In this document: positions 30,582 to 40,025 of the stretch, in pieces
How the letters are laid out: each line of letters starts with the position of its first letter
Position numbering within the stretch: position 1 is the stretch's first letter
Source of the DNA: Melieria omissa
Lineage: Eukaryota > Arthropoda > Insecta > Diptera > Ulidiidae
Direction: 5' to 3'
Assembly: GCA_963971225.1 (NCBI GenBank)
Contig: OZ020270.1
Coordinates: 75,160,432 to 75,224,431 of the forward strand
Length of the DNA: 64,000 bases
Position numbers and translations under genes: made by a program
The notes under the pieces: model-generated
The model's database searches: none
The model's input: the letters and a program-made list of their open reading frames with translations, nothing else
What the model was told of the DNA's origin: nothing

Positions 30582-31315
30582 TAAAGCAAATTATGAAAGC
30601 TGACTTCGAATTGAGAAGTTTGCCGAAGTCACCGCGAATATGTTCGAATAGCCGAAGTGCGTATGGGACCTACTGCGCTGGTACGCAAATTTGTGCCAGT
30701 TGACACCTCTATGTGTTTATTTGCTTAGTGATATAATTCTTAGCAAAAAGTCCGGTCGGTTTGAAATTTGAAGAAAAGTGCGAAAAATGGCGAAGCAAAA
30801 TGTGAAAAAAACCCCTGGAATTCGCTGACCGTGCGTGCCTATCCCGCTGACTTTCACCACTTCTCGCCAACAAACTTGTCACGCATGACTTTTAACGCAG
30901 GGGGAAAAGCCTTCGTGTAAATAGGCGATCACCAAGGCAAATTCTATAGGTAATTGCAGCACCATAACTAATTAAACCGTTTTCTTCGATACGCACTTTA
31001 CACGACATTGTTCACTATTCTCACTTTCTTAATGCGCCGTGGTTATTTTCATTGTATTCATTTTTACTTTTTACAACTTCTTTTTTATCGTACAAGCAGA
31101 CCAAAAGAATTAATAAAATCCATTGAATTTTTGTTTTTTCCGTAGTGCTACCACCTTATTAATGAGCCTTGGCAAATCTGGGACCGTAAGGAACAGCCAA
31201 AGTCGATTTTATGAAGTTTTCAGGAGTGCACTTTTAATTTTTGAATTTGCTTTAGCTAGATTGATTTTAGATTTTTGGGCGTAAAACATTCATTTTTGTG
31301 TAGTAGTAGTATTAC
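30582..31315. other. No gene; flanks of nested elements
   Basis: Includes the direct-repeat word at 30648-30680, the two inverted blocks (30707-30740 and 30892-30927) matching 16.8-17.2 kb, and AT-rich DNA from 30960. No recognised coding sequence. Confidence 0.4.
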
Positions 31316-31680
31316 CCCTACAAGGAGACTACCGGTCATATGACTGGTTATATAACCGGTATACATAACCAACATATCGGTTATATTTATATTCAGATTT
31401 GTTCTAGCAGTGTGAAAAATCTCACTAGTCCTTTTGTGTACGTGTGACTTGATTTTGTGTCCGTGTGATTTGATATCACCTTCTAACGCATGCACTCTGA
31501 AACCTTGGCAAACGTACAGCTGTCTCGCTTACTCACATGGAGTCTCGCATGTACCATTCAGTTACGTCTATCTGACAAACCGGTCAGACCTATCTGGTAG
31601 ACATAACGTACGATTCGGTATGTCTACCGTATACACCAGTTACGTGTAACCGACAAACCGGTCAGATGTAACTAAATAAA
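31316..31680. repeat. Truncated copy of the CCCTACAAGG foldback family
   Basis: Starts CCCTACAAGGAGACTACC and continues collinear with 11464-11660, then with the central part of the same element (TACAGCTGTCTCGCTTACTC at 31515, and GTCAGACCTATCTGGTAGAC). It ends near 31675 without the inverted terminus. Divergence from the first copy is a few percent. Confidence 0.8.
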
Positions 31681-31752
31681 TATTATATACGAATATTAAT
31701 TTTATTGTTCATTTATTTGCTTCATTTATTTTTATGTAAAAAAATATTTATT

Positions 31753-31977
31753 TGTAATGAGCACTGGGATGGATTTAAGTCCTTTTGATATAAACAACTG
31801 TGTAAACTTTTAAGACAAACTTTATTTGCGTGTTCTAACAATGGCGTCACAAGTAAAAAGTAAAAGGTAAAGGACCAGCATGAACTTAGCTGCAAGCCCG
31901 AGTTGCCACACTGCTTGACAAGCCCAACCACAACAGGGTTGCATTCACCATGGCACCACCTCCACCAATACACTACA
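31753..31977 (-). repeat. 3' LTR of the mdg3-like element
   Basis: 225 bp; on the plus strand it begins TGTAATGAGCACTGGG and ends CCAATACACTACA. Identical to 36819-37043 by eye. Confidence 0.97.
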
Positions 31978-32016
31978 ACTCGGCCTAACCTGACATTCAA
32001 TCGACCTCGATTGCTT

Positions 32017-35000
32017 TTACAATGAATCTTCTTCTAGCTTATCATCTAAAAATTCATAATCTGTACATTCATCACTTAAATTATCACCATCTGTGTTGCC
32101 TTCTGAGTCCGTTTCAACTGGCCTACCTCGAGGTTCCAACCATTTCTTCATTCTAGACGAATCAATTACATTGTCATATGGCATCTGAGTAACCTGACAA
32201 TTTTCAACATCCGTAACAACATAACGATCATGACCTAATTGCTTACGAACTACATAAGGGCCTCTGTACTTCTGAATTAGCTTCTTATTCTTCCCTACCG
32301 TAGTGTCTACATTTTTAACCACAACTAAATCTCCTGGTTCAAATTGTTTCGCTGGCCTATGGCTCCTCTCGTAATATTTCTGATTGTACAACTGAGACTT
32401 CTGTATTGCAAGCTCTGCCTGCTCCCTTATTTCGGACAAATTAACTTCTTCTCTTGAATACACATCATGCAAATACTCCGTCAATTCATCAACTACTTTG
32501 CCGCGCTGCTCAACGCCAAAAAGCAGCTTACTAGGGGTCGTCTTTGTGGCACAGTGTACAGTATTATTCATTGCAAACTCGACATCCGTCAGTTTCTGTT
32601 TCCAATCTACATGGTTTATAGGGTCAGTCGTTTTGGCCAATATTGCTTTCAACACCCGATTCACCCTCTCAACCTGACCATTCGACTGTGGCGAAGCTAC
32701 CGCATTCAAAACATGTACAATGTTATTGTTCCCGCAAAAATCCCTAAACTCCGATGACGTAAAAGCTGTGCCCCGATCATCTATGATTCTTCTGGGACGA
32801 CTGTATTCAACAAAATATCTCTTCAACGCACAAATCGATTCTTTCGCACTACTATTCGTAGCATACATTTTGACAAATTTTGTGAAAGCATCAATCACCA
32901 CAAACACATGTTTATGCTTTGAGTTCACACTCTCCAATGGCCCGAAATGGTCAATGTGCACTGTATCGAACGGTTCTGGCTTCTTCGGAATACTATATAT
33001 ATTACGCTCATTGCTTCTAGGCGACGTCGAATAATAAATGCACTTCAAACAATTTCTGATGAACACATTCAGCTTTTCGCGCATACGGGGAAACCAATAA
33101 TGCTTCCGAATCTGATTTGCACATTTCTCAATACCCAAATGACCATATTTCTCATGTATCAATCGCATAATGTTCTCTTCCATCTCACCCGGCACATACA
33201 ACTGTCGATTCTGACCACTGACACGAAAGACTAACCCATTCTCCAACTCATATCCTGGCACTTCCCCTTGCTCTAATTCTTCCCGCAGTTTATGAATCAC
33301 AGGATCACGCGTCTGTATAATCTGAATGTTCAAATCAACCTCATTCTCCTCAATACTACACACAGCTGACAACCGGCTCAATGCATCAACATGCTGCATC
33401 TGTTCACCCTTTCGGTGTCGAACTGAAAAATCAAACCCGGCGAGACCCAATGTCCATCTGGCAATTCTTGGATTAATTGTTTTCTTCTCCAATGTCAAGA
33501 CCAAAGAGTTGCAATCAGTCACAACTACAAACGGAATTCCATCCAACATAGTCCGGAATCTTTCCAATGCATTCACAATTGCCAATGTTTCCAACTCAAA
33601 GCTATGATAACGCGACTCCGGATCCGTCGTTGTTTTCGAATAAAATGCCACTGGGTGAAACCTGCCGTCATCTTGCTTCTGTAACAGTATAGCACCATAC
33701 CCTCGCGAACTTGCATCCGTATGCAACTCTGTCTCCCGCCCTGAATCAAAGACACACAGTACAGGGGGCTCAGTCAATTTAGATTTCAAGGTCTCAAACG
33801 CATTCCTACACTCTTCTGTCCATTCAAACTTTACACCTTTTCGCGTCAAATAACTCAATGGGCGCGCAATCTGAGAAAAATTATACACAAATCGTCTAAA
33901 ATATGAAAAAAGACCCACCGCCCTCTGCACCTCCTTTATGTTGGTAGGTACCGCGTAATTCTTTATCGCTACCAAATGATCTTCATTCGGACGAATCCCC
34001 CGTTCACTCACACAGTAGCCTAAATACTTCAATTCTCTATATGCAAATTTGCACTTCTTCAGATTCAAGCACAATCCAGCCCCTGACAATAATTTCAAAA
34101 CTTCTGCCAAAACCACATAATGTTCCTCAATAGTCTTCGTGGCAATGTTAATATCATCTAAATACACCACAATCCTCTTCGCATCAATCAACGGCCGCAA
34201 CACTAAATTAATAAACCGCTGGAACACTGGTGGAGCATTAGTCAAACCAAATGGCATAAACCGATACTCATACTGTCCCATCGGAGTCACAAACGCAGTT
34301 ATCGGTATCGATTCCTCATGCATCGGCACCTGGTGAAACCCATTCCTCAAGTCCAACGTACTGAAGAAACTCTTCCCACCCAAATATTCAATACAATCCT
34401 CAACTAACGGCAACGGATAATGATCTCTGACAGTCAACTTATTCAACGCCCGATAGTCAACACACATTCTCAATTCACCGTTCTTCTTCCGCACTAACAC
34501 AATCGGAGACGCGTATGGAGACGCACTTGGCTGAATAATGCCCTGAGCCAACAAATCATCAATTGTCTTCTGTACTTCTGTCTTTTCCCTATATGACAAC
34601 CGGCGCGGACCACTGTACACCGGCGCATCACTCTTCAACTGAATTTTCATGCAATAGCCACTCAACTTCCCCCCCTTGTTCTTCATTTTCAAATAGTTCT
34701 CAAAAACAACTGATTTCAAAGCATCTGCATCTGTTATAGACAAGTTTTCGTCCACATCAATTAGATCACCAATTTCATCCATCTCAGTTGCACCTACCAT
34801 CAATATTACTTCATCATACAAATTCAAGTCTTCTGTTCCAACTAAATTTACAACTCCGATACACGACTCAAGTCGAGTTTCACACAAATTCGAATCACCA
34901 ATTACATTTACCTCTGCATTAACTGAATTAATTTCTGACTTGCCACACTTATCATCTGATTTCAATAACTTAACTCTGTTTGGAACCTCTGTTATCTTAA

Positions 35001-36753
35001 CTACTGGACTCTTTAATAAATTAAACAACTTAAGTGCACTGATATTCAACGGAACTTCATTTTTATTGGCATTATTAATCTCCAGCAGAGTACGTCTACT
35101 ATATCTCACTGTGTCCATTTGGCACAGGCTTATATTCATTGCCTTAAGTAAATCGCGTCCAAAAAGTAGGGGCACCACTGCCTCTTCATCTGGCAAAACA
35201 AACAAATTATGGTCAAATTTACGGTTATCAAACACAATTTTACAAGTCACAAGGCCGTACGTACTTAAATTCATATTTCCCATCCCCCGATACTCTGTCA
35301 CAGTCAATTCACCCGTCACTTCAAATGGCACAAGAGAACGCTTCACGAAACTAGTCGGACTGCCATTATCAAATAAAGCAAAACACGGAATTAATTCAGT
35401 GCACTTATTCTGTTTCAAAAAGGCAACACTTACAAGATTTCGGTGTTTCAGCTGTCGGGCTAAACGTCGGACCTCCTCTACCTCCGTCAATGGCGTCCCT
35501 GCCTCCCACTCCTCGACCTCTGCTACTGGCTGCTGTTGTTTCGGTACGGCTGGCATCCGTGTTTGCGTCTGGTTTAGTGTTGTATTCTGCATCCGACTAC
35601 GACGTGGGCACTGCTGGCGCATGTGGCCTACTTCATGGCATATGAAACACGAGTTCGGTGGGCGTCGCGGGGCCCCGCACGCACTTTGATAGTGCCCATA
35701 TTGAAAACAGTTGTAACACCTGACGGCCGACAAATCCGTGACTTTTGCAGCTGTGTTAGCAACTGGCACTGTTGTATACGACCTCGGCCTAGGCACGGCA
35801 CCCGACATGACACTGATCTTCGGCACAACCACTGGCGCAGCTGCCCGACGCTTCTTCTCGTAACGCTCCATCAACCCCTTCAATTCACGCAAGGAAGTGG
35901 CACTGTACAGCATCGAAACCATATTCGTATCGTCGTTAAGCCCCTCGATGATAATGTCGATTAGGTCCGTTTCTGACACATCGGCGCGGCTGGCAATGTA
36001 CTGCATCTCAACAATATATTGTCGTGGTGTTTCGTCTGGTCTCAGGACACGGGCACGTAACTGTTGCAGCACATCTCGAACCGTGAATATACGACGGTAT
36101 TCAGTCATCAAAGCCATCCTTAGCTCACCATAGCTGCGAACACGAGTTATGTCCGCGAACCGCTTCGCTTGCCCAGTTATCAGATGTCGTGCGGCAACCA
36201 GCTGGTCTCGCTCACTGTACTGGAAACTCTCGAACACATTCTCCAAGTCGGCCAACCATTTGCTAACGTCCTGCAACTCCGAACCATCAAATTTGCTCAT
36301 CATCGCGTCCAGTACACCCAGGTCGATTCTACGACTCTCGAACTCGTTCAACTCACGCTGCAGCCGGACAAGCTCACGTTTCTTGCGCATGATCGCCAAC
36401 TGCCGATCTAACTCAGCCTCTTCAGCCTCAGTACTGGTCACATTCACCACACTCCCTGCATCAACTGTATCATCTTCTGTATCTGGCCCATTCATGGGTC
36501 GCTCCCTCTGGCTGGCCCCTGGCATCTGTCGTCTAGTCGTCTGCACACTCTGGCTGGCATCTGGCATCTGTTGATTCAGCGGAACATCAGGCTCGCTATC
36601 CGCTCTGGCCGCTCTTCCGCTACCTCCGACACGACCTGCTACCGCTTGTTCATACACTGTCCGCAACTGAACCATCGTGGCGTCTTCCTCGAATTCAGCT
36701 CCCGCAGCCCGTAGTGCAGCAATAACCGCATTGCGCGTTAATTTGTTCGCCAT
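32017..36753 (-). CDS. gag-pol: Gag-Pol polyprotein of mdg3-like gypsy retrotransposon
   Basis: 1,578 aa, starting MANKLTRNAVIAALRAAGAE. A heptad-rich segment near 110-145 precedes the capsid-like region 150-300. Two CCHC knuckles, CYNCFQYGHYQSAC and CFICHEVGHMRQQC, lie at about 347-388. Protease: FALFDNGSPTSF near 458 (DNGS in place of the usual DSGA/DTGA). RT: LRMCVDYRALN near 765 and VVYLDDINIAT near 862. RNase H: ELHTDASSRGYGAIL and VTDCNSLVL near 1080. Integrase: H2C2 zinc region near 1205-1240 (CLKCIYYST), then catalytic VHIDHFGPL near 1268, IDDRGTAF near 1327 and PQSNGQVERVNR near 1362. Gag and Pol sit in one frame with no frameshift site, so a Gag excess would need another mechanism. 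No env. Confidence 0.96.
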   Translation of the reverse strand: MANKLTRNAVIAALRAAGAEFEEDATMVQLRTVYEQAVAGRVGGSGRAARADSEPDVPLNQQMPDASQSVQTTRRQMPGASQRERPMNGPDTEDDTVDAGSVVNVTSTEAEEAELDRQLAIMRKKRELVRLQRELNEFESRRIDLGVLDAMMSKFDGSELQDVSKWLADLENVFESFQYSERDQLVAARHLITGQAKRFADITRVRSYGELRMALMTEYRRIFTVRDVLQQLRARVLRPDETPRQYIVEMQYIASRADVSETDLIDIIIEGLNDDTNMVSMLYSATSLRELKGLMERYEKKRRAAAPVVVPKISVMSGAVPRPRSYTTVPVANTAAKVTDLSAVRCYNCFQYGHYQSACGAPRRPPNSCFICHEVGHMRQQCPRRSRMQNTTLNQTQTRMPAVPKQQQPVAEVEEWEAGTPLTEVEEVRRLARQLKHRNLVSVAFLKQNKCTELIPCFALFDNGSPTSFVKRSLVPFEVTGELTVTEYRGMGNMNLSTYGLVTCKIVFDNRKFDHNLFVLPDEEAVVPLLFGRDLLKAMNISLCQMDTVRYSRRTLLEINNANKNEVPLNISALKLFNLLKSPVVKITEVPNRVKLLKSDDKCGKSEINSVNAEVNVIGDSNLCETRLESCIGVVNLVGTEDLNLYDEVILMVGATEMDEIGDLIDVDENLSITDADALKSVVFENYLKMKNKGGKLSGYCMKIQLKSDAPVYSGPRRLSYREKTEVQKTIDDLLAQGIIQPSASPYASPIVLVRKKNGELRMCVDYRALNKLTVRDHYPLPLVEDCIEYLGGKSFFSTLDLRNGFHQVPMHEESIPITAFVTPMGQYEYRFMPFGLTNAPPVFQRFINLVLRPLIDAKRIVVYLDDINIATKTIEEHYVVLAEVLKLLSGAGLCLNLKKCKFAYRELKYLGYCVSERGIRPNEDHLVAIKNYAVPTNIKEVQRAVGLFSYFRRFVYNFSQIARPLSYLTRKGVKFEWTEECRNAFETLKSKLTEPPVLCVFDSGRETELHTDASSRGYGAILLQKQDDGRFHPVAFYSKTTTDPESRYHSFELETLAIVNALERFRTMLDGIPFVVVTDCNSLVLTLEKKTINPRIARWTLGLAGFDFSVRHRKGEQMQHVDALSRLSAVCSIEENEVDLNIQIIQTRDPVIHKLREELEQGEVPGYELENGLVFRVSGQNRQLYVPGEMEENIMRLIHEKYGHLGIEKCANQIRKHYWFPRMREKLNVFIRNCLKCIYYSTSPRSNERNIYSIPKKPEPFDTVHIDHFGPLESVNSKHKHVFVVIDAFTKFVKMYATNSSAKESICALKRYFVEYSRPRRIIDDRGTAFTSSEFRDFCGNNNIVHVLNAVASPQSNGQVERVNRVLKAILAKTTDPINHVDWKQKLTDVEFAMNNTVHCATKTTPSKLLFGVEQRGKVVDELTEYLHDVYSREEVNLSEIREQAELAIQKSQLYNQKYYERSHRPAKQFEPGDLVVVKNVDTTVGKNKKLIQKYRGPYVVRKQLGHDRYVVTDVENCQVTQMPYDNVIDSSRMKKWLEPRGRPVETDSEGNTDGDNLSDECTDYEFLDDKLEEDSL

Positions 36754-36818
36754 TGAACCACAATAACTTTAGAACTTAGATAGAAAAAAAATTCCTGCTC
36801 GAACCCCACACTTGACGT

Positions 36819-37043
36819 TGTAATGAGCACTGGGATGGATTTAAGTCCTTTTGATATAAACAACTGTGTAAACTTTTAAGACAAACTTTATTTGCGTGTT
36901 CTAACAATGGCGTCACAAGTAAAAAGTAAAAGGTAAAGGACCAGCATGAACTTAGCTGCAAGCCCGAGTTGCCACACTGCTTGACAAGCCCAACCACAAC
37001 AGGGTTGCATTCACCATGGCACCACCTCCACCAATACACTACA
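36819..37043 (-). repeat. 5' LTR of the mdg3-like element
   Basis: Promoter-side LTR; the 65-bp leader to the gag-pol ATG at 36753 is short. Identical to 31753-31977. Confidence 0.97.
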
Positions 37044-37345
37044 TATTATTATTTATTTATTTTTTTAATTTTATAAATTAAAATATTTGTTTGATATTGC
37101 TACAAATATTATTAAAAACTAAAAACACTGTTCTACAGTGATGCAAAAACATAACGAAATATTGCAATATTTTACAACATTGTAATAATACAAAACAAAA
37201 ATACTTAAAAAATAAACACTGTTCTACAGTGATGTAAATATGCACATAACTTTGGTGTTAACCGAAAACAAATATAAACGTAATGAAATAAGGACTAGAT
37301 AAAAATAGGCCGGAAAAATTGACGTTAAAACAACTTATAAATAAG
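37044..37345. repeat. AT-rich stretch with two copies of CACTGTTCTACAGTG
   Basis: AAACACTGTTCTACAGTGATG occurs at about 37122 and 37211, 89 bp apart. The 15-mer is self-complementary apart from its centre and begins CACTG, as CACTA/EnSpm termini do. It lies just past the 3' end of the spliced gene. This may be the terminus and subterminal repeat of a DNA transposon that carried the gene. Confidence 0.5.
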
Positions 37346-38346
37346 TCAACAATTGAAAATGAGATGTCGTTGAATGACAGGAGAATTTGGTTGAAATTGC
37401 TGGCTTGTTCCGTACACAGTCCAAATATTTCTACTGGGGGGCAGGCTGGCTTTGGTTTCGTGGTATCTTCGCTGTTTGAAGCGATTGTGGCTCAGCTCAA
37501 CCGATTTCCGAATTGCTTTTTCAAATTGATGCCGGCCAAGGCTTTGGAAAACATCTAAATAAAACGAACAAACTTAATTTGAAGCAATTTCGAAATAATG
37601 TTAAGATCTTACCACCTAGTATTCGCTCCACCACTAGCAAATCGGCCAATGAGCGCTTGCCCCACCTGCCCTCCCAGTTGAAATTCACAAGTACGCGATC
37701 TTCAAATAATCTTCGCAAGACTATGTCCACGTCGTCTGTGATGCCTTTTAATTTGAAGACGTATGCAGTCTAATAAAAGAGTAGAAGATTTATAAAATAG
37801 AAACAATGGTAGTAAGACTAAAAGTTACCATTCCTTGGACATATTCTTCGTTCTTAAGCTTTTCCTCCATGTCCAGAACTGCAACCATGGAAGTGAAGGG
37901 TAATATGCTGGCAATTTCGTCTATAATTTTATCCTTCTTTTCTCCTGTCATTCGGCAAACAGCAGATTCCACTTTCTTCAGCGACACCTTGCATTCGCAC
38001 AGCACTTTTGTGTGTGCCATGCTGTCTGCTTTCCGGACCATCTAAATGAAAAGAGTTATTATTCTATATAGAAAAATAGGTTATTATTTTCTTCTTACCT
38101 CATTTTCAATTTTTTCTATTTTCTTTTCGAGAGCTGTTGTCTTATTCACCAGCTGCTTTAGCAGCCCCAGCACTTCCTCTTTAAAATCTTGCTTAGGTGT
38201 GTTTGCTAGAACTGCAAAGAGAAAATATATAAATTAAAATTTAAATTAAAAATGAAATTTAACTTACTGCTCTTGTTGGAGTTCATGGACATGTCCAGGA
38301 TAGAACTTTCACTATCTTCAAAAATATTATTTCTGAAAGAATCCAT
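37346..38346 (-). CDS. Five-exon gene, coiled coil plus DUF4806-like domain, 256 aa
   Basis: Exons 38346-38268, 38211-38099, 38041-37829, 37769-37613 and 37554-37346. All four introns (56-59 nt) have GT donors (GTAAGT, GTAAGA, GTAACT, GTAAGA) and pyrimidine-rich AG acceptors, and the phases join without a break: 771 nt, 256 codons plus TGA. The protein begins MDSFRNNIFEDSESSILDMS. Residues 30-95 form a charged coiled coil (LLKQLVNKTTALEKKIEKIE). Residues 110-235 (LPFTSMVAVLDMEEKLK, VLVNFNWEGRWGKRSLADLL, FEKAIRKSVELSHNRFKQRR) have the layout of DUF4806, a domain common in insect proteins of unknown function, some of them in transposon settings. No catalytic motif is visible. TATAAG about 50 nt upstream of the ATG may be a TATA box. 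The structure is intact, so it is either a host gene or an accessory gene of a DNA transposon. Confidence 0.8.
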
Positions 38347-38433
38347 TTAAAAATAAAAATTAGATTTTATGTTATTTCAAAATTTTGAGCTTATAGCTGC
38401 TTATGATAAAGGAATGTGTGGAGAATATAGCAA

Positions 38434-38823
38434 CTAGTTACAAAATGCATGGAAAAGGTGATGAAGAAATGGAACTAAAATAAATTTGTCTAAATAAGGC
38501 ACACTAAAACACTTATATGTAATGTTAGACCTGCTAACTTCTACCGTTTCTTTACTAATTTGACTTGCAAGAATAATACCTAGTCCAGAAAATGACTCCA
38601 TGGGTTCTGAAAAAAAGTTTTCTTTCACTTGAAATGTCCTACAAATAAATATATTAGGCTCTGAGGCTCTCAAACGTCCCACAACTTTAATTGGACCCAA
38701 CCTTTCCGAAAAGCAATAACTATCCTTTTCTTTTCTTTCATCTATAATAAAAGATCCTGGTTTCGAAATCATGTGCAAATTAAAATCACATTTTTCCCTC
38801 TCATGAACTCTCAAGTGAAGCTG
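38434..38823 (-). CDS. Unrecognised ORF, last exon of a gene upstream of the DUF4806-like gene
   Basis: An open stretch preceded by a good acceptor (AAAATTTTACAG ending at 38824) and ending TAG at 38436-38434, 88 bp before the DUF4806-like ATG and on the same strand. It reads HEREKCDFNLHMISKPGSFI, then GPIKVVGRLRASEPNIFICR, ENFFSEPMESFSGLGIIL and LDKFILVPFLHH. I do not recognise it securely. The wording resembles the C-terminal part of proteins encoded by insect CACTA-like elements, which I recall only vaguely. No exon upstream could be placed. Treat the pair as a candidate two-gene unit. Confidence 0.4.
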   Translation of the reverse strand, partial: QLHLRVHEREKCDFNLHMISKPGSFIIDERKEKDSYCFSERLGPIKVVGRLRASEPNIFICRTFQVKENFFSEPMESFSGLGIILASQISKETVEVSRSNITYKCFSVPYLDKFILVPFLHHLFHAFCN

Positions 38824-38839
38824 CTGTAAAATTTTATTT

Positions 38840-39180
38840 GGTTTTTTAATAATTTTTTTTTAAATACTGCATGTAATTCTCGAATTTGTAAGCAGAAAAT
38901 GTATCGAGGGGCCCATATTGTTTTACGCAGTCAGACAAGTGAAGTAAACCATGTACATATGTTGAAACTAACTAGTTCGTCACCGTGTACACGTAACACA
39001 CACACATTACCATATTACACGTAACTCAATTTTGTCCTTACTCGACTTTGGCTGTTATTCCTTACGGCCACAGAAATTTTGCCTGTCCACTTCTTATTCT
39101 TGTTTGTAAAAAAGCAAGCACGAGCCATTACCAACATGCATGCGGCACATCGCTTTGTTGTCCAACAACAACAACCACAG
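38840..39180. other. No recognised gene
   Basis: AT-rich to 38900, then CACACACACATTACC-type simple sequence near 38996-39012. It could include upstream exons or an intron of the 38434-38823 gene, but none is visible. Confidence 0.3.
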
Positions 39181-39188
39181 TGTGTGGT

Positions 39189-39901
39189 CAGGGTTACCGT
39201 TGTGCGACTTTAGTTGCATTTTGCAACCTTTTTGACGCTCTGAGACTTTTTGTGCGACTTTTTCATAATTATCTAATTTTGCAACTTTTTCCATCTTTGC
39301 GCGACTTTTTTCCCACTTTTTTGCATACAGTAGGAAGCTTAAAGAATATTTTAAATGAACCTTTGTATCTTAATTTATATAAGTTAGCAGCGCATGTATT
39401 AACTCTACCTCACAGTAGTGCGTGTGCGGAAAGAATTTTTTCAAAATTAGGATTAATGAAAAATAAATTAACCAATAGGTTAAAAGTAGAAACTTGTGAC
39501 TCAATGCTATCAGCACTAAATTTGTTAGATACCGAAATAGAAGACTGGATGCCAAGTGATGAACTTGTGCGAAAATACAGAGAAGTTAAAAAAATAAATG
39601 TAAAATGTAAATTTGCTAGATACCGAAATAGAAGACTGGATTAACTTTTGAAAAAGTACAGAGTTACAAAAAATAAAATTGAAAATGTAAAATAATTACA
39701 CAAAAGTGTATATAAACACTTTTTCAATCATTATTTCTAAGTTATTTATATCGTTGAAATGTTAATTTGAATTGTTAGTTGTGTTTTTCCGTAATAAAAA
39801 AGTGTGCCCCTTTTTTTTTTGAAAAAACGACTTTTTTGTGTGACTTTTTTTTTAAAACGACCTTTTGTGCGACTTTCTGAAAATTCTCAACGGTAACCCT
39901 G
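39189..39901 (+). mobile_element. hAT derivative with perfect 14-bp TIRs
   Basis: CAGGGTTACCGTTG at 39189-39202 and its exact complement at 39888-39901; TGTGTGGT duplicated at 39181-39188 and 39902-39909. Subterminal repeats of TTTGTGCGACTTT appear several times on each side. 713 bp; it keeps the end of a transposase gene. Confidence 0.95.
39327..39644 (+). pseudogene. hAT transposase C-terminal fragment (hATC)
   Basis: Reads LYLNLYKLAAHVLTLPHSSA, CAERIFSKLGLMKNKLTNRL, then DSMLSALNLLD and EDWMPSDELVRKYREVKK, ending TAA. SSACAERIFSxLGxMKxxxxNRL is the hATC signature of the vertebrate/insect ZBED-like group. The catalytic part is missing, and the terminal peptide duplicates itself (DTEIEDWM at 39531 and again as ARYRNRRLD-coding DNA at 39618). 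Confidence 0.85.
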
Positions 39902-40025
39902 TGTGTGGTACATCACTGTTTCATACCCCGGCATGCGATCAATACTTTTATCTGTTTGCTCTCCGTAAATTTGATTTTGCGCTCTCACACCTTCTCTCGC
40001 GCTCAGTGCGTTCTTGTCCCCTTTA

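Larger units (their letters stand above)
16814..30955. mobile_element. Possible outer P-like element ends bracketing the nested region
   Basis: 16830-16865 (TATTTACACGAAGGCTTTTC, then CCCCTGCG) is inverted at 30892-30927, and 17118-17152 (TCACTAAGCAAATAAACA, then TATAGAGGT) is inverted at 30707-30740. Between the two pairs lie P-type transposase remains (28001-28925) and a Helitron insertion. The simplest reading is one DNA element whose two ends now sit 14 kb apart because of nested insertions. The exact termini and target duplication could not be found, so this is a hypothesis. Confidence 0.35.
31753..37043 (-). mobile_element. Ty3/gypsy (mdg3-like) LTR retrotransposon, apparently intact
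   Basis: 5,291 bp on the minus strand with two 225-bp LTRs that I read as identical, TG...CA ends, and TATT duplicated on both sides (31749-31752, 37044-37047). One 1,578-codon gag-pol frame fills the interior. Identical LTRs, an unbroken frame and a clean duplication mean a very recent insertion that is probably still competent. The site after the 5' LTR (minus strand 36818 onwards, ACGTCAAGTGTGGGGTTCGA) is not a standard TGG-starting primer site, so I cannot name the tRNA. Confidence 0.96.

Noticed and set aside
35623..35964. Plus-strand ORFs opposite the mdg3-like gag-pol gene (for example 34940-35689 and 35623-35964)
   Set aside because: Shadow frames of the minus-strand polyprotein with no motif.
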